Part shown: in pieces, positions 52,416 through 63,374 of the stretch | How positions within the stretch are numbered: position 1 is the first letter of the stretch | Layout: each line of letters starts with the position of its first letter | Assembly (NCBI RefSeq): GCF_010731815.2 | Contig: NZ_AP022592.1 | Coordinates: forward strand, 370,051-434,050 | DNA: 64,000 nucleotides | Source: Mycolicibacterium arabiense | Lineage (GTDB): Bacteria; Actinomycetota; Actinomycetes; Mycobacteriales; Mycobacteriaceae | Direction of reading: 5' to 3' | Position numbers and translations under genes: made by a program | Notes under the pieces: generated by a model | What the model saw: only the letters and a program-made list of their open reading frames with translations | Databases searched by the model: none | Told to the model about the DNA's origin: nothing

Positions 52416-54310
52416 ATGACCGAGTCCAGAGATCAACGATTCTTCGACGCACTGAACAACGCCGGAGACGACGAAGACGACGACCCGACGATGGTTGTAC
52501 CGAAGACTGCAAGGCCGGGTGGTGAAGCGCGGCCAGCAGCACCGACCGATCCGCCGCCAGGGCTTGCTGGAGATGAGTCGCAGGACGACCCGGCCAGCGG
52601 CAGGCACCACATCGACCTCCGAACGGCGCGGCCGGTGATGCATGGGGTCAGCCGGCGGGGGCGGCCGACTGGGGCCAGCCCGGGCAGCAGGCAGGATTTG
52701 ACCCGCAGCCAGGGGCACCCATAGAGGCCCACGGTGTGGCCGATGCCTCACCCTCCGATCGTGCCCAGCAGCCCAAAGAATCCGCGGCACAGAACTTCAC
52801 ACCTCCGCAGGACTTCACGCCGCAGAACCTTCCACTCCCGACGAGGGAGCCGGTCGGCCCACCACAGAGCTTCCCGCAGTCGGTGAGCGAGCCGGTCGGC
52901 CCACCACAGAGCTTCCCGCACTCAGCGGAGCGGTTGCGCGAGACAGCGGAACCAGCGTGGCCGCCTCGCGGTCCGACCGACCAGGGTCGCGCGCCAGCAC
53001 CGCCGCCGCCGTGGGAGCAGTCCCGGCCCAGCGGACAACAGTCGCCTCCCACAGGGAGCGCGGACTCGCAGGAGGCACCGGCGGCGCGGCCCGAGCCGCG
53101 CCCAGTCCCTCCGGAGGAGCGCACCCAATTCTTGTCGCGAGACATGCTGCGAGAGGCGCTGCCCCGCAATGCAACACCGCCTCCGTCTGCGGGTCGGCCC
53201 GGCCAAGGCGGTCCGCCGCGCCCCAGCGCAGGACAACGACCCAGCCAGCCGCCGGCGGGCTGGACCGGGCGGGGGCCGGAACTGCCGCCTGCAGAACCGA
53301 ACGCCAGCGGACCGCGTCCGCCGGAATGGGACTGGTCCCAGAGTGGGGGAACTGGTGGCGCGGAACTGCGTAGCGAGCAGATCTCGGCCTCGGAGCTCAA
53401 TGTCCCTCGGAAGATCCCGTCGTCGCGAGGGTGGCGAAAATGGCTCTACTACGGCACGTTCAAGCTCATCAACACCGGCGAGTCGCCAGACGAACAGTTG
53501 CTGCGCAACCTCGACGCCACGGTCGCCGGCCATCTGCGCGGCACGTACTCGATCGTCGTCCTGGGCGGCAAGGGAGGCGTGGGTAAGACCACCACCACCG
53601 CGGCAGTGGGGTCGACATTTGCCTCGCTGCGCAAGGACAAGACCATCGCCATCGACGCCAACCCCGACCGTGCATCGAACTTGGCCGACCGAATCGACCC
53701 CAGCGCGACGAACTCCTACAGAGACGTGCTGTTGGATCCGAATCTGCAGCGGTACAGCGATATTCGCTCATGTCGGACAGAACGACCCGCAGGTCTGGAC
53801 GTCCTCGGCAACCGGCATCAAAGCGATCGCCAGCCATTGACGGCGCGAACCTATCTCGACACCCACGACCGGCTGCAGCGCTTCTACAGTGTGCTGATCA
53901 GCGACTCGGGCACCGACGTCGACCACCAGGTGATTCCCGGCTTGATGAGCCGGGCGGACGCGCTGATCATGGTGGCGTCGACGGCTCCTGACGGCGCCAA
54001 AGGTGCTGCCGAGCTGATGGACTGGGCGTATGAGGCTGGCTATCACCGCCTGCTTCAGCGCACCGTGGTCGTCATCAACGACGTGCGGGGGGAGAGCGGA
54101 AAGTCTCACCGCAAGTTGGTCGACTCGTTGGTGGAGAAGTTCTCCCGGTGGGTCGGCCAGCAGCGGGTGTTCGTGGTGCCGTTTGATCCTCACATCGCCT
54201 CGGCCGGGGTGATCAAGCTCAACGAGCTGCGTCCAGAGACTCGGCGACGGTTCTTGGAGATCACGGCCCAGGTGGCGTCCGGTTTCAACGCCAGCGAGGA
54301 CCGCCGGTGA
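52416..54310 (+). CDS. espI: EspI-like MinD/ParA ATPase, one apparent base loss
   Basis: It begins TESRDQRFFDALNNAGDDED at ATG 52416. Near 52645 one G must be restored (GGGG to GGGGG) to continue as QPAGAADWGQPGQQAGFDP and the long Pro-rich region. The C-terminal 280 residues are a MinD-like ATPase (VLGGKGGVGKTTTTAAVGS near 53565, IAIDANPDRASNL, LISDSGTDVDHQVIPGL). EspI is the ATPase found beside eccD in ESX-1 and ESX-2; in ESX-1 it lowers secretion when ATP is low. Its stop overlaps the eccD start by four bases. Confidence 0.85.
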
Positions 54311-55822
54311 GCCCGGCCGAGCCCACCGCCCCGGCATTGTGCCGGGTGGCGCTTCTGGTGGGGGAGGACTTCGAGATCGACTACTCGCTGCCCGCTGGGG
54401 TGGCGCTGATCGCCGTCACCGAGGATCTGGTGGCGCGGGTCAACGAGGTACTCCGCGAACGGGGCCGCACGATGCTGGACCCCGAGCGGAGCTACCGGTT
54501 GTGCCGCGCTGACGCACAACCACTGGACCCGCAGAAGACGCTCGACGAGTGCGGCGTCCTCGACGGTGAGCAGCTGTGGTTGTTGCCGGCGGCCTCGGCC
54601 GAAACCTACGAACCTGTCACCGAAATGGTCTCGACCGCCATCGCTCGCGCGGCCAATCAGCTGCTGGCCACCCTGACCCCCGACGTCGGCCGCAAGGTCG
54701 TGGGCTGGCTCACCGCAGGGATCGTGGGGTGGGCCTGCCTCATCCTGGTGAACTGGTGGTGGAGCATCGGCGGCACGGACGCTCACTACGGCTGGATCGG
54801 CGCGGCCTCGGCCTCGGCACTTTTGTTGGCGCTGCTCGCGGCCGCCCGCGGGCTGAGCAAGGCCAACGCGGACACGGTTGCTGGCCGGGAGCGCCGCGCA
54901 ACGGGTCACGCGCTGTCCTGGATCGCCCTCATCCCCGCCGCCGCCGCAGCGGCGATGTCGCTGCCGGGAACACCGGGGCTCTGGCATGTGGCCGCAGCGC
55001 TTGTCGCGGTCATCGTCGGCGTCATCGTGCTTGCGACGGTGTGGGGCGCCACATCGTGCCATCGCCGCGATGCTGACCGTGAGCGTGTTCGCCTTCGCTG
55101 CCGCCGTGGTGGCCGCCTCCACCTGGGAGGTCCGTCCAGAGCGCGTCGCGGTCATCGCCTTGATCGGGGTTATCGTGGCCGTCACCTGGGCCACGACCAC
55201 GGCCGTCGCGGCATCGGGCGTGCCGACACCACTGTTTCCGTCCGTCACCAACCGCGGAGTGTTCGAGCGACTGCCCGGTCAGCCCGCCGACACGGTGTCA
55301 CCAGTCGGGCCGACCGGGGTGGCCACCGCCGAGCAGGTGCGGGCATGGGTGATGCGCGGCAACAACACCATGACCGGAATGATGATCGGCCTGGCCGTGG
55401 TGACTCTGGTGGCCGCGCGTTACGCGGTGGTCCCCGGCCAGCCGGGCGGATGGCGCTACACCGCGTTCGTCGGCGCGGTCTGCGTGATCCTGGTGCTGCG
55501 ATCGCGGTCCTTCGTCGACCGCTACCAGTCGGTCACGCTGATGATTGCTGGTGTAGGAGCAGCCGCGGTGGCAATCGGACGTTACGCCGCCAGTGATGCC
55601 ACCAGCCTCAAGGTCGCGCTGGTCTGCGTCGGGGTCACCCTCGGCATCGCGGTCATGGGTTTGGTCACGGCGCTGGTTGTGCCCTTCCGCGAATACACCG
55701 CTCCGATGCGACGTTTCGTGGAGATCATCGAGTACGTGCTGCTGCTCGCGCTGCTGCCGTGGGCGTTGTGGCTGCTCAACCTGTACCCGGTGATCCGCAA
55801 CGCCGTCAGGCACGGGATATGA
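54307..55822 (+). CDS. eccD: EccD, multispanning channel component, frame change near 55047
   Basis: The N-terminal 90 residues are the ubiquitin-like domain of EccD (CRVALLVGEDFEIDYSLPAG, LCRADAQPLDPQKTLDECGV). About ten membrane helices follow. The first frame leaves hydrophobic sequence at TVWGATSCHRR; in the next frame the protein continues HRAIAAMLTVSVFAFAAAVV to the TGA at 55822. The change falls at a G run (55043-55046). EccD dimers form the membrane vestibule of the ESX channel. GTG 54307 overlaps the espI stop, and ATG 55819 of mycP overlaps this stop. Confidence 0.9.
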
Positions 55823-57447
55823 CCGGCACGCCCCTTGGTGCACGGATGCGGGCCGGTGCCGGTCTGGCGGGCACTGTCGCCCTGCTCGCCGCCACCAGCG
55901 TGGGGGCGAGCTGGGCGATCACACCACCGGTGGTCCCACCCGGCCCACCGCCAGCCGACCCCGCACCCGCCCCCGATCAGCCGATGAGACAGACCCGAGC
56001 CTGCACGCTGACCGGCGTCACCCCGGGCAGCGATCTGCGTGAGCTTCCCCCGGCGCTGGCGCTGCTGGACATGCCCGCGGCGTGGCAGGAGTCGACCGGA
56101 GCGGGGGTCGTCGTCGCCGTGATCGACACCGGGGTCGCACCGTCCCCGCGCTTGCCCCACCTCGTGGCAGGCGGCGATTACGTGATGGGTCAGTACGGCG
56201 ACGGGCTGGCTGACTGCGACGGTCACGGCACCCTCGTCGCGTCGTTGATCGGCAGCGCACCCTCAGGGGCGCGGCTGCCGGTCCGCCCGGCAGGCGCTCA
56301 AGTCGCACCGCCGCCGCCGGCCGCGCCTGCGCCGCAACCGATCCCGCCGCCGCCTCCACCTCCCACGATCACCGTCACCAAGACAACCACCGAGCCGCCG
56401 CCACCGCCGCCGCCCGGGCCGCCGCCGGCGTGGGGGCCCGGGCCGCAGGTCCCGCAGGCACCGCAACTCCCGCTGCCACAGGTGCCGCCTCCCACCGGTG
56501 GCCCGGATGGTTTGATCGGGATCGCACCGGATGCGGTGATTTTGGGGATCCGCCAGAGTTCGCAGAATTACGGGTTAAAGGACCCTCGGCTCGATCAGGA
56601 CCAGGAGCAGGCGCGCAGGACCGGTGACATCAACACGCTGGCACGGGCGATCGTGCATGCCGCCAACCTCGGCGCGCGGGTCATCAACATTTCGCTGGTG
56701 TCGTGCATTCCGGTGACCAAACCAGCCGATCAGGCGGTGCTGGGCGCTGCGCTGCGCTACGCCGCCGTTGATCGCGACGTGGTGATCGTTGCCGCAGCTG
56801 GCAATGCTGGCACCCAGGGCTGCACGCAGAACCCGCCACCGGCGACCGGAGCGTCGGGATGGGACGACGTGGTCACCATTGCCTCGCCAGCCTGGTTCGA
56901 CGACTACGTGGTCGCCGTCTCGGCCACCGACAACTTCGGTGCCCCCTTGATGAGTCAGGCCGCGTCGCTGCATGGGCCGTGGGTGGATCTGGCCGCACCC
57001 GGATCCGACGTCGTGGGTCTGTCGACCTCGGGCAACGTCATCAACGCCTCGATCGACGAGGACAAGTTCAAGCCCCTCATCGGATCGTCCTTCTCAGCCG
57101 CCTACGTCTCTGGTGTCGCAGCCCTGGTGCGCGCGAAGTTTCCGCAGATGCCCGCCACCGAGGTCATCCACCGGCTCACCGCCACCGCACACGCTCCCGC
57201 CGGCGGACGGGACAACGTGATCGGTTACGGCGTGGTCGACCCGCTCGCGGCGCTGACGTGGGACGTTCCACCCCCACCGGCCAAGGCGCCGGTGCCCACC
57301 GAGGCGCCCTTGCACGTACCGCCACCGCCACCGCCACCGGATCCCCGGCCTGCTCGCATGCTGGCCGCTCAAATCGGGGCCGGGATGGTCGTGGTTGGCG
57401 CGGTGTTGTGGGGGACGACTGTCTGGCGAAGGAAGCATCAGCGATGA
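55819..57447 (+). CDS. mycP: MycP, subtilisin-like mycosin protease
   Basis: A signal helix (GAGLAGTVALLAATSVGASW) is followed by the subtilase triad: Asp in VVVAVIDTG (about residue 102), His in DCDGHGTLVA (about 136) and Ser in GSSFSAAYVSG (about 425). A C-terminal transmembrane helix (MLAAQIGAGMVVVGAVLWG) anchors it. Between His and the rest is a Pro-rich insertion of about 80 residues, longer than I expect for the family loop. MycP caps the outer side of the ESX complex and is needed for its stability. The frame is intact. Confidence 0.95.
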   Translation: MTGTPLGARMRAGAGLAGTVALLAATSVGASWAITPPVVPPGPPPADPAPAPDQPMRQTRACTLTGVTPGSDLRELPPALALLDMPAAWQESTGAGVVVAVIDTGVAPSPRLPHLVAGGDYVMGQYGDGLADCDGHGTLVASLIGSAPSGARLPVRPAGAQVAPPPPAAPAPQPIPPPPPPPTITVTKTTTEPPPPPPPGPPPAWGPGPQVPQAPQLPLPQVPPPTGGPDGLIGIAPDAVILGIRQSSQNYGLKDPRLDQDQEQARRTGDINTLARAIVHAANLGARVINISLVSCIPVTKPADQAVLGAALRYAAVDRDVVIVAAAGNAGTQGCTQNPPPATGASGWDDVVTIASPAWFDDYVVAVSATDNFGAPLMSQAASLHGPWVDLAAPGSDVVGLSTSGNVINASIDEDKFKPLIGSSFSAAYVSGVAALVRAKFPQMPATEVIHRLTATAHAPAGGRDNVIGYGVVDPLAALTWDVPPPPAKAPVPTEAPLHVPPPPPPPDPRPARMLAAQIGAGMVVVGAVLWGTTVWRRKHQR

Positions 57448-58990
57448 AGGAACGCACATGGAGTGCGCGAGCCGACCTTGGCGCCGCGCTGCCCACCGAA
57501 GTCCTGGCAGTGCTGGGCACCGCGATCGCCGTCGCCTTCGACGGGCCGTGGTGGGCGGGCGCGGCCGGCGGTGCTGTCGTGGGTCTGCTGCTGTTCGTGG
57601 TGACAGTGTCGCGGCTGACGCCGTGGCAGTGGCTCAAGCGGGCCATCGGGCGTCTGCGCCACAAGGAGCACCGCGTCGAGGCCGCAGAGTTCGTCGACGT
57701 CGACAGCGACGGGAAGCCCCTGGGTGTGCGCGTCGACGAGCACACGACGGTGACGATGGTCCATGTGTGGGGCGGCCTACATACCCACCCTGTTGCGACC
57801 GCAGGGCGCGGAGACTCCAAACACTCTGCCGCTGAGCGTGATCGCCGAGCAGATGCAGCGCTTCGGGCTCGGTGTGGACGTCGACGTGATCGCCCAGGGC
57901 CGCCGCACCTCCGGCGACAGCTACGGCCAGTTCTACGCCCAGCTCCTGGCTGACCGACCCGCGGCCGGACAACGCAGCACCATGCTGGTGATCCGCATGG
58001 ACACCCGCTCACCCGACACCACCGCCGGGCTGATGTGGCGCACCGACACCGCGGCCGCGGTCGCGGCAGTAACCCGGCGCATCACGCGCGCGCTTCGCCA
58101 GAGTGGCTGCCGCGCAGAGCCGATGACGGCTGCCGACATGCGCCAGGCGGTCCTGGACATGCACGGTGGCAGCAAGGAAGACATCGAGAGCACCTACCGG
58201 GAAGGGTGGAAGGACCTCACCCACCGCGGGAATCACGTCACCAGTTACTACCTCAGCGCCGAGGACCTGACTGCCGAGCGGCTCGACGACATGTGGGCGA
58301 TCTCCTCCGAGCACACGCTGCTGGCGCTGCACCTGCGCCGCTCGAGCGAGGGGATCACCGTATCGGCGACGGTGCGGTTCACCACCGCTCAACCGCTGCT
58401 GGCGCCTCCGGCGGTCATCCTCAACCGCTACAACGGTCGGCAATGGTGGGCGCTGTCCGCGCTGCTGCCCGGCGCTGACCGCATCAAGGACATGCCGACA
58501 CGAACGTTGACCGCTGACCTGGACACCGCCGTGGCCATCGGCTCGTCCGGGGTGATGCTCGGCAAGGTCGACGACGCGTTCATGCTCATGCCGTTGCGCG
58601 ACCCGGCCGGCCCCACCCGCATCGTCATCGACTCCGACGACGACCTGGCGGTCCGCCAGCTCATCCGCCGAGCCTCGGCCAGCGGCGAGTTCGTCGCGGC
58701 GTACGACCCCCCGCCGCCGCTGGACCATGGCCGCAGCGTCCTCGCGGATCTGGAACACCACCGATCTGCGCGCCCAACCGCCACGCCCACCAACGGTGGT
58801 GGTGCACAACGGGTCGGCCAATCCCTACCCCGGCGCACTGGTCAGCATCAGCGTGGGCGCAGGTCCTCGGTCGGTCGAGCCCGATGTCCGCATCACCCAG
58901 CGCAACGGACGAATCCGGGTCGAGACCGAACGATTCACCGCTCGCCTCGACGCGGTGGCGTTCCGCAACGAGCAGACATTTCTGAACTAG
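57444..58990 (+). CDS. eccE: EccE, type VII secretion membrane component, two frame changes
   Basis: ATG 57444 overlaps the mycP stop. Two N-terminal helices (LPTEVLAVLGTAIAVAF; AGAAGGAVVGLLLFVVTV) precede a soluble domain. At a G run near 57770 the frame changes from TMVHVWGG to AAYIPTLLRPQGAETPNTL, and continues VIAEQMQRFGLGVDVDVIAQ to YDPP. At a C run near 58709 it changes again to MAAASSRIWNTTDLRAQPPR and ends QTFLN at 58990. The domain content is that of EccE, the outer member of the EccBCDE complex. It is the last core gene; no eccA follows. Confidence 0.85.
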
Positions 58991-59021
58991 GTGAATGATG
59001 ATGACCTAGTAGTAGGTTCCG

Positions 59022-59470
59022 TTGATGTGTGTCCGATTGTTGGACAACATCTTTGAGACACCGGTAACGCAGGAGCGACCCGGGACCCGACCTCGTCCAA
59101 GACCGTGGTCGAACGCCGGGTACAGCCCAGCCAGGGCATCTGAGGTGGAGTACGTCTACAACGTGATGGTGCGCAGGCACTTCAACTTCCCGAACAACGA
59201 CGCACTCGGATATGGCTGGGGTATCTGCGACAAGCTCGGCCGGGCGTTCCATCCCCGGTGGTCATGGGCAACGTGAGCGCGAGGTCTTCCCCAACGACGA
59301 GCAAGCGGCCAACTACGTCGTGTCCTACGCGGTCGCCATACTCTGTCCAGCTCAGATCTGGCAGCTGCGCCCTCGGCCGCAGGCTACGTACCGTCAGGAT
59401 GACCCGACGAGTCGCCGATCAGTGCCGAGTTGGTCGAATGCAGGTCCGCAGGTCGTCCGAGATCGCCGAT
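59022..59470 (+). pseudogene. DUF732-like secreted protein remnant
   Basis: One frame reads VEYVYNVMVRRHFNFPNND, ALGYGWGICDKLGR. After adding one G at 59242-59244 it continues as GVPSPVVMGNVS, and after one more base as REVFPNDEQAANYVVSYAVA, ILCPAQIWQLRPR. The G-x-C near the middle and the final CP are the disulphide pair of DUF732 domains (small secreted mycobacterial proteins). No signal peptide can be found upstream in any frame, so the gene is truncated as well as frameshifted. A further frame of about 40 codons of weak composition follows. Confidence 0.5.
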
Positions 59471-59692
59471 AGGAGTCCGTCCTGGCAGTGTTTAACGACC
59501 CACCGATCGTTTGACTTCGCCTCGGTTTGAGGAGACTCGACGCAATGGGGTGGGTAGCTACGCGAGTACTACCGTGGCTGCGATCGCATGCGGGTCATAT
59601 CAATCGCCGATTCGCGTTTGCTGATCCAATTTTTGACGCTACGCTCGCAGCACCATTTTGGGGAGATCGTCAAAGGGGGGAGAGTTCGACTC

Positions 59693-62330
59693 GATGATTG
59701 CCATCGTCGATACCGTCGATGATGCCGTCGACGCACTTCTCGGTCACCAGCCTTCCAAGGTGAAGACCGCCAGTAGGATCGAATCTCTTGGCCTCGGTCC
59801 GATTATGCAATCGGCTCCGTCGATAAACTTGCGGTGAAACTGACGGTGAACCAGGACGATTCAGGGTCTCCGGCGGCGTAGGGCCCGAACCAGCCGCTCC
59901 CTCTATCTATCACCTGTGGAGGACAGCCGACGCCGCCGAAACACCGCGTATCGCCGCGCAGCTGCGGGTACCGGGGGCCTTAGCGCTGCGATGCCGCTAT
60001 GAGCTGCTTGTCGGCGGTAGCACCGTGGGCGCGCCGAGCGCTCTATTCGACATCACCGAGGAGCAGTGGCGAACCGAGTTGAATATCTTTGACCGTGCTG
60101 AACGCGCGCTGCAGTCCGGCGACTCGACCTCAGCTCGGGATTCGTTCGCGGAGGTGATCGATTCTCATGATCGGCAGCGACATCCCTTGCCGGCTATCGA
60201 CGCTCGGATCGGGATGGGTGACGTCGACCGCCAAGACGAGCGCATCTCGCCGGCGCTGCGCCATTATGCTGCGGCCCTGAACGACGCGCGCGAATGCGGA
60301 TACCAGTATGGGCAAGTGCGCGCAGCGATACCGCTTGGGTATCTGCATCTACGAGTCGGCAGCGCCGAAGCGCTCGCGAAGAATTTCTCGCCGCAGAAGA
60401 GCTTGCTCGCCAACATGACTGGAGATTGGACCGCGCAAACGCGTCGGCCGGTCTCGGAGAAGCCACCATCTCCTCAACGAACCCGTCAAAGCTTTCAAAG
60501 CGCTGCTGAACGCGCTCTCAATGTACGAGGCGCTCGGATCACGCGAAGGTATCGCCAATGCGACAGTGCAGTTAGGCGAGACGTGTCGCCGTCGCGGATG
60601 GCTGGAGGACGCCAAGGTTGGTATCGACAGGCTGTCGATGCTGCGGCCGGACTTCCTGTCGCGCTGACCAATGCCTGGGATGGGCTCGGGAAGCGCACCT
60701 CGCCGATGGTGATCGCGAAGCGGCGGTCGCTGCCCACACGACTGCGCTGTCGACCGCCGGGCCCAACTATCCGCGAGGAAGGGCGCATGCGATACATGGG
60801 TTGGCTCGGTGCGCGGCTAACGCCAAAACCTGGCGTTCGGCGATTCCGCACTACACCGACGCGGCTGAGTTGTACCGAGAAATCAACGACCTCACAAGCG
60901 CGGCCAGCGCCGAGTCCGGACTGGCGCGATGCTATGAGTTGGGCGACATCAAGCAGGGATTGCGCCACCGACTCGCCGCGGTCGGACATGTCGAGACTGC
61001 CCGTGCGTCGCAGGCCGCCCATGCGCAGCAGGAGAGTACTTCGCGAGATTCAGCACCGCCCATGAGATGGCCTTACGTGCAGCGGTGATGGCAGGCGACC
61101 CTGCCGCGTTCGTCGCGGTGTTCGAGTCAATTGCGGGCCGTCGCCTTGCGGGCCTGATTGCCAACATTCCAGAGGGTTTCTACGGGCCGCAAGGGTTGGG
61201 GCGACTTCGTGTTAGAGGCCGAATCTCCGGTCAATCGCAGGCGATTGCTCACGCGCACGCTTAACGACGTCGGTCTGCGGCGAGACGCGACCGGCACTCG
61301 CCGAGACGAGTTCGACGAATCTCTTGCAGGCTTGTATACGCCGTTCGATCCCAACCATGTGGATGAACTATGGACTCGCGTCGAGACGGGCGAGGCATAC
61401 GTATTACTCGTCGTCGTCTTGCACAAGCTCGAAGCCCTCGCCTGGTTCCTCAGGCCACCGCAAGCTGGCTTGGTGCATATCGGGCTGACCGACCTTTCAA
61501 ATACCGTCACTGAGCTGGTCGGTTCGCTGCATTCGGCGGGGCTGCCGCTCGATGCTCTCTAACGACGTCGCCGCGCTCAGCGTCATCATGCCAAACGAGG
61601 CGCTCGAATTGGTCGAACGCGATGTGCCCTTAGTGATTGTGCCCGCGGGCCAGCTGTGGGCTGTGCCGTGGACCGCGGTTCCGGTTTCGGTTTCGGAATA
61701 CCTCGGCGAGCGCAACCCGCTGTCGGTCGCCCCCTCCTTGACGGCCGTGGCCCACAGCTGCGGCGGGCTTCGCGATCCCGCTGGACCGACCACGGCACAT
61801 TGGCGCAGTCCACTGGTCAGTCAACACCGCCTCAATGTCTACGCCGGGCGGGCTGGATCGACCCGAGCGTTGACGACTGCCGCCGATTGCCGATCGGCGA
61901 TCCTGCACGCCGAACACGATCTCGTTGTCGTGCTCTCCACGGTCGGCCAGTGGGAGATCTGATGCATTGTCTGGAACTTGACGAACACGTCGCGCTGACT
62001 CCCGCCGACTTGATGCGTGCCGAGCCACCACCGGCCCTGGCATTGATCGCGTGCTGGGGGGCACATTCCCCGGGGCAAGGGTGGGGTGACCCGTTGTCGA
62101 TCGCCACCCTCGCGTTAGCGCGGAACAGCCGCAGGATCGCCGCCACAGTTTCGGAGCTGCTCGACGACGCTGCCAGTTCCCGTTTCGTCAACATGTTCCT
62201 CGATTACGCTCAGGCGCAACCGATGCCGCAGGCACTTCAACGGGCGACCCAGCGCTGGATGTCGCACCCCGGCTATCGCAACGGCTACCTATCGCGGTGG
62301 GCGCCGCTTGTCGTTGTAGGCACATGGTGA
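59693..62330 (+). pseudogene. TPR-CHAT (caspase-like) protein, many frame changes
   Basis: Reconstruction across frames gives about 870 residues. ATG 59693 (AIVDTVDDAVDALLGHQPS, GGGGGGAGAG upstream) leads to a beta-rich start and a TPR-like helical region from 60040 to 61120 (WRTELNIFDRAERALQSGDS, LAAEELARQHDWRLDRANAS, YTDAAELYREINDLTSAASA). A CHAT domain follows: LVIVPAGQLWAVPW near 61640, the His of LHGRPVGDL at 61938 and the Cys of LIACWGAH at 62052, the catalytic pair of CHAT proteases. About nine frame changes are needed (among others near 60375, 60470, 60690, 61030, 61190, 61550 and 61935). It heads a three-gene cassette. Confidence 0.65.
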
Positions 62331-62340
62331 AAGGACATTG

Positions 62341-62704
62341 ATGACCGCACTTCCCAATTACGAGACAGACAATCCGAGCGCATACGAGTGGACGGACAAG
62401 GCGTTCGATTTGCTCGTTGCGACGAAACTGCGTGCCTCGATCGTGAAGCGCCCCGGCGGGGTCCATGTCGCTGAAGCCCGCGGCGACTGCCCGCGTTGCG
62501 AACACGACGTTGACTTCTCCCAACAACTCAGCGCCCCGTTGCCGGGTAAGTCCGGGGCTGGGTCGAAGCATCATTACCCTGCCGGCACCCGCCGAATACG
62601 CAATTATTGACGTGCGCTGCGACTGCAACGGTTCCCATCCCGGCCGACCGGAGGTGCACCGCGGCTGCGGTGTCATTTTCTCGGTTGAGGTGCTGCGACC
62701 GTGA
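62341..62704 (+). CDS. Zinc-ribbon protein of the CHAT cassette, one frame change
   Basis: ATG 62341 starts MTALPNYETDNPSAYEW, KAFDLLVATKLRASIVKRPG and GDCPRCEHDVDFSQQLSAPL. Near 62550 the frame changes and continues ITLPAPAEYAIIDVRCDCNG, SHPGRPEVHRGCGVIFSVEV to a TGA at 62704. CPRC and CDCNGSHPGRPEVHRGCG form a split zinc ribbon of a kind I recall in actinobacterial proteins next to membrane proteins of the same sort as the following gene. The stop overlaps GTG 62701 by four bases. Likely a small adaptor or sensor. Confidence 0.6.
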
Positions 62705-63374
62705 CCGCAGCCACTCCACCGCCCTATCGGAAACCCGTCGAAGGACCGGGGGCAGCAAGCCGAGTCAACATGGAGCAATGGGACGCACTCGTCGACAGCA
62801 GCATCGAACGTGCCACCGCCACCGCGGAAAAGTGGCGCACCGGGCTCGCCGCCTTCGTCACCGTGGTCACCTCAGTGCTGCTGTTAAAGGGTCCTGACGC
62901 CCAGAAGATCGCTCTCCGGAATCTCGCCGTCGTCATCCCGCTGGTTGCCGGAGCCGGCCTGATGATCCTGGGCCTGTGGCGGGCACTGGAAGCCAGCGCC
63001 CCAGCCTGACAACCGTTGACTACACGTCGGTTGTGGCACCTACAGGACGGTGCGTGCTTATCTGGTTGCCGCCGCCACCGCGGTGGCGGCGCAGGTGGAC
63101 AAAGCGAAGTTCTGGGTGGCGTGGGCCTTGGTCGCCTTCGCCTTCGGGATCGTTGCCTGGTGGCTCGTCCCGATAAAGGAAGACGCACCGAAACCCCTCA
63201 TGACGGTGACTGACCATCGAGGCATCGTGGTGGCTTGTGGCACCTTCGTCGAGTCAAAAACAACACCATCACGCTGCGTCCGAGGGGACCGATACCACGG
63301 TCACAGCCGTGTTGCGTGATGTTAGCGCCATTGCCGTCGCGGACAAGTGCGGTGAAAGCAGCGACGGCGGGTGA
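62701..63374 (+). CDS. Membrane protein of the CHAT cassette, frame changes
   Basis: GTG 62701 overlaps the preceding stop. The first part has two helices (LAAFVTVVTSVLLLKG; LAVVIPLVAGAGLMILGLW) and stops at 63009. Continuing in other frames gives SLTTVDYTSVVAPTG, a third helix (KFWVAWALVAFAFGIVAWWL), then LMTVTDHRGIVVACGTFVES and an outer domain TDTTVTAVLRDVSAIAVADK, CGESSDGG to a TGA at 63374. The whole would be a three-helix protein with an extracytoplasmic tail carrying two cysteines. At least three frame changes are required. It may anchor or sense for the TPR-CHAT protein. Confidence 0.55.

Noticed and set aside
44500..58720. Programmed ribosomal frameshifting in eccC, eccD and eccE
   Set aside because: No consistent slippery sequence or downstream structure, and the same type of break occurs in unrelated genes; run-length errors or decay explain it better.
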